A stretch of DNA of 64,000 bases from Glycine soja (GCF_004193775.1 NC_041005.1:9364501-9428500), one strand, 5' to 3'. Shown: positions 23,401-36,318, counted from the first letter of the stretch. Program-made: numbers and translations. Notes: generated by a model not told the origin, from the letters alone.

Positions 23401-24025
23401 TGAGTTTTTAAATAATATTTCTTGAGAATGTTTTTTTCAAATAACAAACCAAAGATAAAAAAAAAAGAAAAATTTCAAATTTCTAAGAAATTATTTTTTT
23501 TACCAAATGCCTCTTAGTTTGTCACCTATTAAAAATTTAAAATTATTATAAGTATGACTTTAAAATTAATTATTATATTATCTAAAAAAATTATTATAAT
23601 TTTCTTAGTACATTAAAATTCAATAATTTTATCACATGTAATTTAAGCATATAGTTTAGAATAAAAAATTATAATAAATAAATATTTTAATATAATTAAA
23701 ATTATAATAACTAACAATTTTAACATATAAAATATTTTAGATTTATAATAAATAACTTAAATTATAATATAAGTTTACTTTTAACTATTGATTTTTAAAA
23801 AAAATATTTAGATTTAAGTTATAAATAAAGATAAAAGAGGATAGATTGAAAGTGATAAGAAAAATAATAAGATTAAGTATATAAACAAAAATAAAATAAA
23901 ACAATATAAATTGATATGATTGGGATATTTTTTATGGTTGTAGTGTGTATCAAAGAAGAGAAGAGTGAGAATATTGAAAGAGTGAAAATAATAAGAATCT
24001 TACTTTTCAAGTTGTTCATTTTAAT

Positions 24026-24077
<52 letters not shown>

Positions 24078-26491
24078 ATTTGTTAATTAATTTATTTTTT
24101 TAGAAGAAATACGTTAGTAGTCAATATCTTAGTATTTTAATAAAATCAAAGTTATAATTTTTTAAAGTACTTATTTTAAAGTGGTGTATGTCAACAAATT
24201 ATACAAACATTTGTTGATATATACTCACTTGTTTTTAGAAGAAATAAGTAAGTAAGCTACAATTACTCATTGGATGCATTTTAAAATAATTATAGCTATA
24301 TCTCGCTAATGTATTCTTTTTTTAAAAAAAAAAAAAAAGTGGATCTATCATACTAAATTCACACTTAATAAGATAAACATGAAACCTAATTAAGTAACAT
24401 ATTTTAGGATATAGTAAATGTAATATTTTTAGGATAGTAATTCTCACACTTTTCTGTTATGTAAGCTAAATAATTTCCATGTTTATTTTTATTAAAAGGT
24501 AGTTTTCAATTTAGAATTGTCAGCAAAAAATTGAAGAGGATTTGTGAAATTTGAAAGACACCAAATACAGAGTTTGGTAGTGACATATTTTTGTGTGTGT
24601 GCGTGTGAATGGAATCTGAGTTAAGAGGAATAAAGGGCCACCAGAAAGGAGTAAAAGCCTAAACCGAGTAGTCGGCGCTTATCCACATCTGATAAGTGAT
24701 ATCTCTGAGGCTTGTCGACTTGTTCTGTTGTTCCTTCCAAACACCCTTGGCCCTAGCTAGCTAGCTTTATATTCAACTATAAATGAAAAACTCCACCATT
24801 CATTAAAATGGAAGTGAAAAATAAGAAAAAGACCTCAACTAGAAAAATGGAAAATGACCTTAGAATCAGATACGACTAATGATTGATAATGATCAAAACA
24901 TATATTTAATGATATCTAACCGGAAACATGAATCAACGCGCTGGACTGTCAAACTATGGCTTAATTTCATCCAGGAAAGTTGTCTTAATGGTGGGATTAC
25001 ACTAGTATGTACGAGATTATAGTTGTTTTTCTTTTCTTTTTTTTAATAAAATGTAAGTTTTTTTTTATGAAAGACAATCTTATTCGAACTAAATAATAAT
25101 TTAAATTAAAATAATTTTATATCAAATTATACATGTGCTCCATTATTAAGATTGTAGATTTTATCCTTATTATCATTATTATAAAAAAATACTGGTTAAA
25201 TTTGTGGTGCAGTAGTGATTGAATCAAACCATATACAAATTAAAAATATAATTGATTAGTTCAATTTGTCGATTTTTTTAAAAACAATATTTCTTCAACG
25301 TGAAAGATACTTCAATTTGATATAACATGAAGATTTAATCAAACATGGAAAACAAATTTAAAATTAAATCTAAATTGAAGTTGAAATTAAGTAATAGTAT
25401 TAAAAAGATTTTATTTTTTAAATAGGCAAAGAAAGCTTGATTAATGAAAACTAGCCTAAAAAACACAAGCTGATTTCCATTTTTTTTTATCATTTTGGAT
25501 ATTTTTGACAAACAATTATAAAAAATGAGTTGATAAACAAATTATTTATCTATCATGATTTTTGTCACGTAGGATCAAAGAGGCGTTAGTCAAAGTGATA
25601 CCTCCTTATCAATGTTTGTCCTTATCGAAGATGCCCTATTTTGTAGTGTGACACCGGTGTGGTGTCAGAATAAGAAGCGCTAGTGAGACCTACTTCTCCC
25701 TTTTATCATTTTTGCGGCTCATTTTACACGGATTTTAATAGTAATTGAGGACGCGTGAATGATAACAGTAGATAGACCAATATGAATACTAATTGCATAA
25801 ACATCATTTCATATACTCATAACGCATTTAAGTGACTACAATTGAGGTTAAGGTTTTTTTTTTTTTTTTTGCCCCCCTAAAAGCGAATCTATTATTTTCA
25901 AATTTGTCAAATCCATCGACGTATATTATGTACTAGATACTACTGCTACGAGTGCTGTGTATGGCCATTAATATAGAAGCTATCATGCATATATGATTTG
26001 TCTACAAATAAGCTGATCCTCCATATTATGCAACGTGTCTGTAAGAAAAAGCCATGATGGAGGGGGCCTCTTGCCCTCTAGCGTGGTTGTAAAAGGATTT
26101 TTTTTTTTGTATAAAATTATACACGGAAAATTCATTTCGAAAGAAACGAATAGTAAAATACTACTACATTAATGTTATAAAAGGAAATTTTGAATTCACA
26201 TCTTGTTGGAGTAAGTAAATAGACATAAGAAAGATGGAAATAAAAGATAGAAGAAAAGAAAAAAAATATAGTTATATATAGATATAATATCTAAAATAAA
26301 TAATTTTCAAAAATAATATCTATTATAAATAATGTGATAAGAAATACGGAGAAATAAAAAAAATGAAGTTAAAGTAGATTAACAAATAACCATTGTAAAA
26401 TATATACGGTTGATTGAAGACGTAGGGAAGTACGTACAAATGTGAGACGACATCTTCCTCTTCGTAACACATGACATGCAGAGAAGAAAGA
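20481..26491. other. Long AT-rich intergenic region without recognised genes
   Basis: About 6 kb with no coding segment that I can support. Most is over 70 percent A+T by eye, with an (AT)n tract at about 24030-24074. The block 24590-24830 is less AT-rich, with GCCACCAGAAAGGAG, CTAGCTAGCTAGC and a possible TATA (TATAAATG at about 24779), so it could be a promoter or old gene edge, but no ORF follows. A T-run at 25854-25870 is also present. Confidence 0.45.
24029..24074. repeat. (AT)n microsatellite
   Basis: An uninterrupted AT dinucleotide run of about 45 bases. Confidence 0.9.
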
Positions 26492-27507
26492 CTGCCGCGT
26501 CGTTGTCGCTCTCTCTGGTCTTGAATCAAAACACATATACAAAATCAGTCAGCAGTCATCATCTCATTATTGATTGCAATAATTATAGATATTCATTTCT
26601 TCTATGATTGAATAGGCAATTTAGTCCCTGAGATTGTACCTATTTTGCATATTAGTTCCTAACTTAATATTAAATTCAAAATAGTCCCTATCTTTGCATA
26701 AGTGTTGCAAAATAGTCATTCCGTTAAATTTTAAAGTAACGCCGTTAGTGAGGTCAATTTAGTGTCACGTGGACTATTCACGTGGCACTAAAGGATGACG
26801 TGGCATGACACGTGGACGTGCCTGATGCCATGTCATTTGATGATAACAAAACGACTAAATAGGCAATTTAGTCCCTGACTTTGTACCCCTGTTGCATATT
26901 AGTTCCTAACTTAATGAAAAATTCAAAATAGTCCCTATCTTTTACATAAGTATTGCAAAATAGTCCTTCCGTTAAATGACGTGACATTGAAATTGACCTC
27001 ACTAACAACATTACTTTAAAATTTAACGGAAGGACTATTTTACAATACTTATGTAAAAGATAGGGACTATTTTGAATTTTTCATTAAGTTAGGGACTAAT
27101 ATGCAACAGGGGTACAAAGTCAGGGACTAAATTGCCTATTTACTCGTTTTGTTATCATCAAATGACATGGCATCAGGCACGTCCACGTGTCATGCCACGT
27201 CATCCTTTAGTGCCACGTGGATAGTCCACGTGACACTAAAATTGACCTCATTAACGGCGTTACTTTAAAATTTAACGAAATGACTATTTTGCAACATTTA
27301 TGCAAAGATAGAGACTATTTTGAATTTAATATTAAGTTAGAGACTAATATGCAAAATAGGTACAATCTCAGGGACTAAATTACCTATTCACTCAGAGAAG
27401 AAATGAATATCTATAAGTATTGCAATCAATAATGAGATGATGACTGCTGACTGGTTTTGTATATGTGATTTGATTCAAGACCAGAGAGAGCGACAACGAC
27501 GCGGCAG
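26492..27507. repeat. 1-kb near-perfect palindrome (foldback element)
   Basis: The left arm starts CTGCCGCGTCGTTGTCGC at 26492 and the right arm ends with its reverse complement at 27507. The centre is at about 27000, with a ~43-base loop at 26978-27020. Arms of ~490 bases match with few differences. Each arm contains two copies of a ~240-bp unit starting AATAGGCAATTTAGTCCCTGA, so that phrase occurs four times, twice in each direction. The outer ~115 bases of each arm are not part of the repeated unit and look like inverted duplicated flanking DNA. CACGTG/ACGTGG motifs are dense in the arms. This could be a nested MITE pair or a large foldback transposon. It would give a long RNA hairpin if transcribed. 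Confidence 0.9.
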
Positions 27508-28400
27508 GCGAAGTATTTGTTATCTAGGAAGGAAACCATAGTTTCAACAATATTAACATTTAGCTTGAAGTTGTTCCTTTACTCTATCCAATATGATATA
27601 CTACTAATATTACACACTATGAGAAGTCAAGTCCAAATCCCTCAAATATAAATCACCTAGCTAGCTTATTTAGCGTGTTTTTTTTTTATTTATTTAAAAA
27701 AAAGTCCAACAAAGATGTACTTAAGTGTGTTTGTTTTTTCATTGAAGACCTGTCAACGAATGTTTATGGAGAAATAATAATTGGTTGCTTTTCAAAAAAG
27801 GATGCATCGGAATTAATTCATGCCCACGGAATGATAAAACAAACACATTGTTAGTAGTTCAGTGGGGATTAACCCCCTCTCCCATATGTAGGCCTGCCTA
27901 TATCAAATGCTATGAAATTTCAACAAGACGACATGTTTTATTAGTCTAGCAAAATGCTCGCCCTAGGCTCCTAGCTAGTATATGCGTAGCTTTAGCTAGT
28001 TAGAAAGATAGTTCCTAGCTATCTATAACCATGACTAATTAACCTTAGCATATTAGCTTTCCTTGTGTATTTTAATTAATCAAGTTTTATTCCTGCTTTG
28101 AAGCCTATCAGGTGGGGTTAATGGAAAAGTTTAGGCCACTGTAACAGTTGCTCCATAGTCCATATTCGTTCTTAGGCAATTCGGAGATGCACACTTTTAG
28201 ATTAATTAATCAACTAGTACAATTAAAGAAAGGACCAATAATGAACCATTAAATTTTCCTAGCTAATAACTCTAAGATAGTAATTAAGATGTATAGAAAG
28301 CTATGTCGAGGCTTTACTCAAAATTATTGATATAATAACGATCGCGCGCTTAGAGTTTTCTTTAATTCGATCCCATGAGCAACATAGGTTTCAAGTGTGA
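27508..28400. other. Intergenic DNA
   Basis: No gene recognised. It is less AT-rich than its surroundings in places, with short CTAGCTAG phrases at about 27656 and 27975-28000. Confidence 0.4.
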
Positions 28401-28862
28401 AAGTGTAACCATAATAAATTAAATATCCTGCAACATTGCAGACAGCGCGCAATCCTTTATAATTAATAGTGCCATGGCGGATGAACATCTCGGTTGATTT
28501 GCTACTTGACGCATACTCAAGGGTAACGAACCTTTAAGAGGGGGAAAAACCAATTCTAATAATACAGTTTTTAACACAAGATCTATTAATCTTAATAAAA
28601 ACATGACAACAGAAGTTTGTATAGATATTAACGAATACCCACATGAAAGTTATGGCCATGAATAAAATATAGAATATAAAAGAGATAAACTGAGCTACCT
28701 CAAAGCCATAATTCTTGATAAGTGTGTAAAACATTTCATGCGCCTTTAGAAAATAAAAACGATCACAATCCATGCTCCGTAGTAGACTTGTGTTTTCTGG
28801 ATGTAGGTCATTATTTGGTTGTTTTCTCTTTAAACAGGGGAAGGAAATGATTTATATATGAG
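28400..28862 (-). other. Unrecognised candidate short gene or exon pair
   Basis: On the minus strand a TATA-like CATATATAAATC (about 28850-28860) is followed by ATG at 28773, opening MDCDRFYFLKAHEMFYTLIK and then GAG/GTAGCT, a plausible splice donor near 28697. A pyrimidine-rich CCCCCTCTTAAAG at about 28532-28545 could be an acceptor. After it one frame reads FVTLEYASSSKSTEMFIRHG and ends by a GCAG/GATA-type junction near 28428. The reading phases of the two pieces do not join cleanly. I do not recognise the product, so it may be a gene remnant or chance. Confidence 0.25.
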
Positions 28863-30799
28863 AACAACTTGCCCATTTGTGAGATTGAAGTTTCTACCAT
28901 GGTTAGATAGCCTATTTTTGGATTGTTTTTTATTAAGATAAAAGTTGATTTTGCCTTACAAATTAAAATTATTAGTACATTTTTTTCCCAAGCAACTTCC
29001 TAATGATATCAAGATCACCTTGATGAGAAAAGTATAACTCAAAATATGATCTCGTCTTTTTCATGCATCCTAACATAAAAAAATGAAGCCATTAACCTAT
29101 TAATTTGAAAATTTTAAAATTGCTTTATTTTATAAAAAAAAAAGTTGGGACACAAACCTTTAAGGAAGAAAATAAAAATCATATTTTTGGGTTCAGTTTT
29201 AAATTGAAGTAAAGTAAATGATACATTTTATTCATTAGACACGTTTAAATTTGCATAAGTTTAACTAATTTAATAATTTCACGACTACGATGAAGAATAT
29301 CAAGATAAGGCTATGATAAATTTTATTAATTAAAAATTTAATTAAATGACTAGTTTCAGTATAATAAATTAGTAATTTTTTCTTTAAAAATTGTGATAAT
29401 GATAGTTTATTTCATTTCTTATTTGTATTATTTACTATGAAATGCGTATTATATATTGTACACCCCCAAAAATTATATGCATATTCTAATCATATCAACT
29501 ATCTTAACCAGTTTTCATACTCGATTTTACTCAGAGGAAATGGAAAGATAGAGAAATTATTTTTTATAATAAGTTTGTACAAACTTTTTTGTAAACATGA
29601 CAATAGAAAATGAAAAAAAAAGGAAATATAAGATAAAATAAGTAACGTGAGAGATAGATAAAAAAAAAGTTATAAATAATATTTGATACAAATTTATTGT
29701 ATGAATAACATAATTCAAATAAATAAAATATAAAAAATATTACATTAGCAATATATCTAAATAAAAATAAATATATAGTAAGTGCATGTGTCAGTGTACT
29801 ATAAGATAACACTCACAAACATAGTGAGAGGAGGATGATTGATAAAAAAAAGTGGTCTATAAACCTAGAGAGAGATGAGTATCTTTCGTGAAAGATCTTG
29901 AACTCAAGATTTAGTTTTGTCAAGATTTTTCACTAAAGAGAGACTTGAGATCTCCAACATGAAGGATGTGGTCTTCCAGAAGACCTCTTAAGGTTCTCAC
30001 CATTTCTCTTCCTATCAGATTGTGGAGGGAAGTAACAGAAATGAAAAAGGAAGAGGGGAAGAAGATGAAGAGGAGAATGAACTCAAAAATCCAGATCAAA
30101 CAATAAACAACACCAACAACAAATTGCAGTTGAAAAATAAGAAAATAAACAAATCCAATGACAAATTAATAAATACAAGAACAAATAAAAAATAAAAATG
30201 AAATCTTGTGGACGTTGAGGTTTGTGGAGGGGCATGGTTGTGCGCTGCAGAGGGGGAGTGTGGTGGCATCGCGCACCGCAGAGGGGGGTGGGGGTGGTGC
30301 CGCCCGTCGTGGAAGGGGAGGTTGGTGGTGTCGTACGCCTCGCCAAGGTAGAGGTTGGTGCACTGCGCAAAGGTGGAGGGTGAGGGAGGGGTGGAGGGGA
30401 AAGGGAAGAGGATTGTGTGGTTGAGAGTGAAGAGAAAAGTGAGGAGAGGGTGAAAGTAAGTGTTGGTTGTTGAGTTGAGAGAAAAAATAATTAAAAACAT
30501 AAAAAAATGAAAAAAAAAATGAACATGGCAAGTAACTCAAATTTAAACGTTGTCTTTCAATCACAACAAAAATTACCATTGCCTTTCAATCAGTAGGCAA
30601 CCAGTATTGTTGTTAATTTTTCAGTCTATCTACAATAGATTGTGTATTTATTATTTTTAAAATTCAAATATTTTAAAATAAAGTTTGCACTCCAATTGAA
30701 TCCTATAAATTGAGCACATAGATGATCATATTTTGCATACCAATTCTCCTTACCATTCTTTATTTCTCAATCTCTTATTTGCAATCTTAATCTCTTCCT
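28863..30799. other. AT-rich intergenic DNA with one GC-rich patch
   Basis: No gene is recognised. The patch at about 30200-30420 is G-rich on the plus strand (GGGGGTGGGGGTGG) and gives open frames on both strands of low-complexity proline/histidine or glycine/arginine composition. These are not credible proteins. Confidence 0.4.
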
Positions 30800-31199
30800 T
30801 TAGTATGGATCCAAATTAGTATAATTGACAAGTTTATTATAATTTTTTTTTGCAAAATTATCAAATTCCTCATTCGAACAAAAATTTTCAAAATCCTCCT
30901 CCATTTTTTCCCTATTTACCACCACCCCCATCAATGAATTTTATGAAAAATAATCAATCTCTTTCTATAAAAAATTCTCAAAATCCTCCTCAACTTTTTC
31001 CCTACTTGCCACCACCACCATCAATGAATTTTATGCAAAATAATCAATATTTTTCACTAAAAATTCTCAAAGTTCTCAAACTTTTCCTTCAATGCCACAA
31101 AACAATTCTCCCATATTTTGTAAGCCTCCCAATTGTTCTAGTGGTCCACAAACTCCTTCCAATGATGACGTTGAAACATAATTTTCATAATTTTCTACT

Positions 31200-31690
31200 C
31201 AAATTGGGTTAGAAAACATCACCCTCGTGGAACGAGGAGAGAATTCTACAAAAATGAAGTCGTGAGTTTTCTTTTCTATTGAAGAGGATACACATCTTAT
31301 TGGTCTGTGGCTTAATGTCTCAATTAATCTAATTGTTGGTGATGGTCAAGAAAGAGACCATTTTTGGATGAGAATAATAGAAAATTACAACAACTTTCGT
31401 AGCAATCTACTAGAGATAACATTGAATAAAGTGAAATCTTGATGGCAAAAAATTAATGCGGGCATTCAAAAGTTCAAGGGCCACTACAAACAAGCTGTTG
31501 ATTTGAAGAAAAAATAGGTATGTAGAGAACAATGTAATGGTTCATGCATATGTCATTTGGAAGGAAGATGAGGGAAGCGATTTTACTTTAGAACATGCAT
31601 GGCGACTACTGAAAAATCAACCTAAATAGTTAGATCAAATCAAAGAAACTAGTTCCAAAAGAACAAAGATTTCTACTAAAGGGGATTAAC
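31200..31690 (+). pseudogene. PIF/Harbinger ORF1-type SANT/Myb-like protein remnant
   Basis: Pieces such as NKVKS, WQKINAGIQKFKGHYKQAVD and SDFTLEHAWRLLKNQPK correspond to the trihelix/Myb-like accessory protein (ORF1) of PIF/Harbinger transposons, which helps the transposase bind DNA. Stops and shifts break it. The asparagine/proline-rich open frame at 30850-31212, containing a repeated PPPSMNFMxNNQ segment, may be its N-terminus. Confidence 0.75.
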
Positions 31691-32529
31691 ACATCATCGT
31701 CTAATATGGAGAAATCGATTAAGGCTACAGATAGTGACACACCATCATGAATCCCCCGCCCAATAGGGCAAAAGTCAACGAAGAGGAAGATGAAGGGGAA
31801 ATGAGCTACAACGTCTTCATCGATTGTGGACTTGATGGGCATGGAAGCAGCAATAAGGGAAAAAAAGTGAAGTCGCCAAACAGGTAGTAGAGGCAAAGGA
31901 TAAGGAGAGTGTAGCGGTGTTATACGAAATTCTAATGAAAAACACATCTACCATGTTTGAAGAACAACACAAGAAACACGAAATCACTTGTAATTATATT
32001 TTGCATAAGTGTACAATTTAGTTATTATGTTGTAAGTTAGTTTTAATTAGTCACTATCTTGTAGGATTTTTTCAATTTGTCATTATGTTGTAAGAGTCTT
32101 TTAACTATGTTGAATGTTGAATTTAGTTTTAATTTCTCTAATTAATTATGATCCACCACCAATTATTAACTTTTCATTATGTTGGTTGTTGTTATAAAGT
32201 AGCTGTTAGAAAGTAGTCATTATAAAAGTATCAGTTATAAAAGTAGTTGTTAGAAAGTAGTCATTATAAAAGTATCCGTTATAAAAGTAATTGTTAGAAA
32301 GTAAACGTTATAAAAATAGTTGTTAGAAAATAACCGTTGTTAAAAAATAGGTGTTGTGGAACTAGATGTTAAAAACTAGCTGGTAGTGGAAATGATGCTA
32401 TTTAATTGGTAAATTTTCTTTCAGACATGCTCATTTTGTACAAACTCTGCAATATTCTTCTTCTTTTTTTCTAGCTCTACTCACACATAAAATAGATCCA
32501 AACTCTGACTTCAATAGAATTTGGAAAGA

Positions 32530-33665
32530 AATTGTTAATGAAACATTCAAAGAGAACATTGAAGAAGAAATCATGAGGTACTTATGCAAGGTGAAACAAC
32601 AAGCAGAGAATAACAATCGATCGAGACAAAGAAGATGCCATATAAATCGCCATCGTGAAGATGGACATAGTCACTTGTTGAATGACTACTTCTTTAAAAA
32701 TTCTGTATACACATAGAGGCTTTTTTTTATGAAGGTTTCGAATGTGGAAGCTGTTATTCCTTTGAATTGTACTCTTAGTAATCATGATCCATTTCCAAAT
32801 GAGATTCGATGCAACAGGTAGAAGGGGTCTTTGACCATTGTAGAAGTGCATTGCAATAATTCGTATACTGGCATACAGATCACCTGCCGATAGTGTCAAT
32901 GAGTACGTAGAATTTCTGAATGCACTGTAATTGAATGCTTAGAAACTTTTGTAAAATGTGTGAACGAGATATTTAGGAATGAGTACTTGAGAAGCCCGAA
33001 AAACAACGACATCAATCGCCTGCTACAAATTGGAAAGGCATGGGGTTTCCAGGTATGTTGGGTTCTATTGATTGCATGCATTAGGAATGAAAAAAATTTC
33101 CTAGTTGCTTCATAGGACTTATGGATTTGGCATGCATATTATGGAGTTGCAGGTTCAAACAATGACATTAATATGTTAAACCAACCATCCGTATTTAATT
33201 ACGTTTTGCAAGATCGAACTCTTCCAATGCAATTTACAATTAATGAAACCCTATATAATATGGGATACTATCTTGTAGATGACATTTATCCTGATTGGGC
33301 TACTTTTTTGAAAACCATCCCTATGTCACAAGGAGAGAAAAAAAAGTTATTTACAAAATGTCAAGAATAGGCAAGAAAGGATACAGAGAGAGCATTTGGT
33401 GTGTTAAAATCTTAATTTGTAATTATGTGGTCTATTGCGTAATTGGTACATCGATACGATAAAGAATATTATATTGGCATGCATTATATTGTATAACATG
33501 ATTATTGAAGACGAACGAGATACATACAATGGTAATGTTAATGTTGACTATGATCATGTAGACGAAGAGATTTCAAACATTGGAGTATCTGGTGGTGCTC
33601 CTTGTGACTTTGCTGCATACCTACAAATAAGATATTATATGCATACAAGAAGAGTTCATCAATAA
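32530..33665 (+). pseudogene. PIF/Harbinger DDE transposase remnant
   Basis: Readable parts in order are an early segment (EEIMRYLCKVKQQAENNNRSR), GMLGSIDCMH with the first catalytic Asp near 33065, and an open frame at 33173-33370 with LNQPSVFNYVLQDRTLP, FTINETLYNMGYYLVDDIYP (second Asp) and WATFLKTIPMSQGEKKKLF. Then come TERAFGVLKS with the catalytic Glu (about 33380) and an open C-terminal frame at 33435-33665 with NIILACIILYNMIIEDERDTY. The tryptophan codons after DCMH are both stops. Together with the ORF1 remnant upstream it marks a dead PIF/Harbinger element on the plus strand. Terminal repeats were not located. Confidence 0.9.
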
Positions 33666-34641
33666 CTTCAACTAGACTTGATGGGGCATATTTAGGCATA
33701 TTTTAAACATTGTCAATGTTTTGTATTTTGTTATTTTTTGTCGTTTTAACTTTAAGTCAAATAAAAATTTTGATTATCAAAATATTTATTTTTTAACATT
33801 AATTATTTAGTAATTAAATATTTATAATTAATTACTTAAATTTAATTTTAAAAAAATTAATAAAATCTATTTAAGTGGTGTCCATTGTAAGATCCACAAA
33901 AAGTAGGTGAAGATCTCAAATTGAAATTTACCATTAGAGAAAAAAGAAGATGTTAATGCATATGTGATATTATGAATCTACCAAAATGTGATTTAAGATC
34001 TTAAAATTAAATTCATTATTAAAGATATTCTAATGAATGATGAATGAAATGTTGGTCCTCTCAGGGGCAATGTCCCAACAACAATTTCTACGAAGCTATA
34101 TATACAACATGCATGTATTTTGTCAATGGCAATACAACAAGGAAGAATAAAGACCTTAATCCCTTTCCCACGTGCACTCTTCCAGACACGCAAGTTATGA
34201 AGTTAAAGATGAATTATTGGAGATAAAGATAGAGTGATGACTGGTGAGAGCATGTGACAGCTTTTTCACCAAAATGGTGTAATTTTTTAATTAATTATTG
34301 AAATGGATAAATTTAAAAAATTTAGGAGAATGAATAAATTGTATTCTTGTCTTAAAACCAACTTCATATAAAAAAAATCGTGTTTTAAAACGTGATTTTT
34401 TAGTCTTTTTTTTAAAATAATTTGAGCTGTTACAAATTGCTTTTAAGTTGTCACGGTGGACTTGAACATTGTCTTGGGATTAAACAAGCAATTACTTAGC
34501 ATCCCATGAAAATTAAAAACAAATTGAATGGGCAAAAAGTTCCCTCGACTGTCTCTTATACCTCCACCTCCTTCCTTTTCCTTTATGTCTCGAGACCTTT
34601 CTCACCCCTTCTTTTTTTTCTTCTTTCAAAATATGAAGGCA
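33666..34641. other. Intergenic DNA
   Basis: AT-rich. A short perfect hairpin, AAAAAATCGTGTTTTAAAAC and its complement, lies at about 34372-34401. No gene is seen. The right end of the PIF/Harbinger element probably lies in 33850-34040. Confidence 0.4.
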
Positions 34642-34649
34642 ACAACAAA

Positions 34650-35288
34650 TAGAGTTGTAAAAATTGGATTAGTATGATTCACCTTTACCTATCCTATAAA
34701 TGGATTAACTCAATTTAACTCATTTAAGATTGAGTCTTGAAAAAAATTGATCTAGTTCGGCAGAGCATAGGTTGGCGAGTTAAACGACTCGACCCACCGC
34801 TCACCTAAAATTTAAAAAATCATTACAAAAATCAACAAAAATAATTTTTTTTAGAAATATAAATTTGAATAAATTAAAAATGTTAATTAAATTAAATCTT
34901 GCACTTCACACCACACCTACAACAAGACATATTATCATAAACTAAAAATATAATAACAAAAATTTAGAAAAATGACAAACTTAATCTAGAATAAAATAGT
35001 CTTAAACAAGACACCAAATAAATATAATTGAAGTCTAGAACTTTGAGTTCTTAAAAATAATTTTTTAAAATAAAAGTTTAGAATTTGAAGTCTTAAAACA
35101 ACATTACAAAATATCAAAATAATAAAATAGACTTATGTAATGTGTATGTTTTTTTAGGTGGATTGATGAGTCAACAAATGAGGTTGAATTTTGAAACTAA
35201 CTGTGTATTTGATTTTTTTTATTGACCTAATCTAAATCTGTGATAAGTCAAATTAATGGACAAGTTTAGATTCATTTTGACGGCTCTG
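34650..35288. mobile_element. hAT-type MITE (639 bp)
   Basis: The ends form an imperfect inverted repeat: TAGAGTTGTAAAAAT on the left, and CAGAGCCGTCAAAAT read inward from the right. Eight-base flanking duplications ACAACAAA (34642-34649) and ACAACGAA (35289-35296) match at 7 of 8 positions, as expected for hAT insertion. There is no coding capacity. The interior is AT-rich. Confidence 0.75.
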
Positions 35289-35685
35289 ACAACGAATGAC
35301 TTTAATAATCGGCAAAGGCTTTGTGGCACTTATGGGCAGACGAACCAATCTGTAAGGTAGTTGATTTAAACATGCTTTGAAATACGTAATCCGAAACAGT
35401 CTCCAATACTTTCGGAAATGCATTTTCAAAATTAACTAAGAGTATGTTTGGATGGAGAAATTTAATAGGGTAATTCAATTTTTTAAAGGATTTTAATTAC
35501 TTTTTAATTAAATAAGATGTTTGGATAAAAATTTGAAAAGCAATTGAAATTTGAGTATTTTGATCAGGGATTTTAGTTAACTTAAATATTAGCATTTCAA
35601 ATTCTTTCATTTTATGAAAGAATTTGAAATTCTTTTGTGCTGTAGGATACCACAGCTTCTCCTGAAAACCTCCTTCATTCTATCA

Positions 35686-36318
35686 CTATTCTCTCTCTTG
35701 TAACAGCTTCATCGCTGCGATGAACTCCTTTGTCTTTAGCTTCTCGGCGAACTCCGCTGCGAAGTCCTCCACCACAACGGCACTGGCGACGACGTTGGCA
35801 ACAGCGGTGGAGATGGCGAGGCGCTTCTCCTTGCAGTTGATCTTGATGCACCAGTCGTGGGCCTTCGGGCCGAAGATGACGCCTCCGCAGGGCCGGTAGG
35901 CGCGACTGGTTTTTTTCTGCGGGAAGGGCTTCCGGCCGCCGCCTCGGACCTCGCCGCGGGTGAGGGTGGAGGCGGTGCCGCGGCGCTTGTTCTGGAGGTC
36001 GGTGACGACGGCATGGTGGACGACGACACGAGCGGTGTCGGGAGGGGCGAAGCGGAGGTCGAGGAAGGACTCGCCGACCTTCTCGCCAGAGAAGTTGAGG
36101 ACGGGAAGAGGAGGGGAGGCCTTGCAGGAAATGGAGAGGGGGTTTTTGGAGGGTAAAATGGGAAAGTTGTTGGACTTGAAAGAATTATTGTGTGTGTGGA
36201 ATTGGTGTGAAGAGAAGAAGATGGAGGATGATGTGAAGGAAAGAGAGGTTGGTGTTGTTGGTGTGGAGAGAGAGAGGGAAAGTGAAGCCATTGTTGTTTC
36301 AAGTTCTCTCAAACTCAA
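35686..36318 (-). pseudogene. Truncated copy of chloroplast 50S ribosomal protein L4 gene
   Basis: The authentic-looking start is the methionine at 36291 (MASLSLSLSTPTTPTSLSF), giving a Ser/Thr-rich chloroplast transit peptide of about 55 residues. The L4 core follows with ARVVVHHAVVTDLQNKRRGT, STLTRGEVRGGGRKPFPQKK and GVIFGPKAHDWCIKINCKEK. The protein stops after about 200 residues at MKLLQERE, whereas plant plastid L4 is around 280-290. The basic segment between the GRKPFPQKKT motif and GGVIFGP is shortened, and the C-terminal third is missing. L4 binds 23S rRNA and lines the ribosome exit tunnel. This copy lacks parts needed for that and lies inside a transposon-like unit, so it is called a captured fragment. 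It stays open, so expression cannot be excluded. Confidence 0.85.

Noticed and set aside
26323..26529. 68-residue open frame at the edge of the palindrome
   Set aside because: No similarity recognised, and its start lies in the palindrome arm that is duplicated at the other end without an equivalent frame.
30083..30580. Overlapping proline/histidine-rich open frames on the minus strand and a glycine/arginine frame on the plus strand
   Set aside because: Low-complexity GC-rich patch, open in several frames at once, with no domain recognisable.
35686..36318. Calling this a functional rpl4 gene
   Set aside because: The C-terminal third and part of the basic loop are missing, and the copy lies between transposon-like inverted repeats with a TAA duplication.
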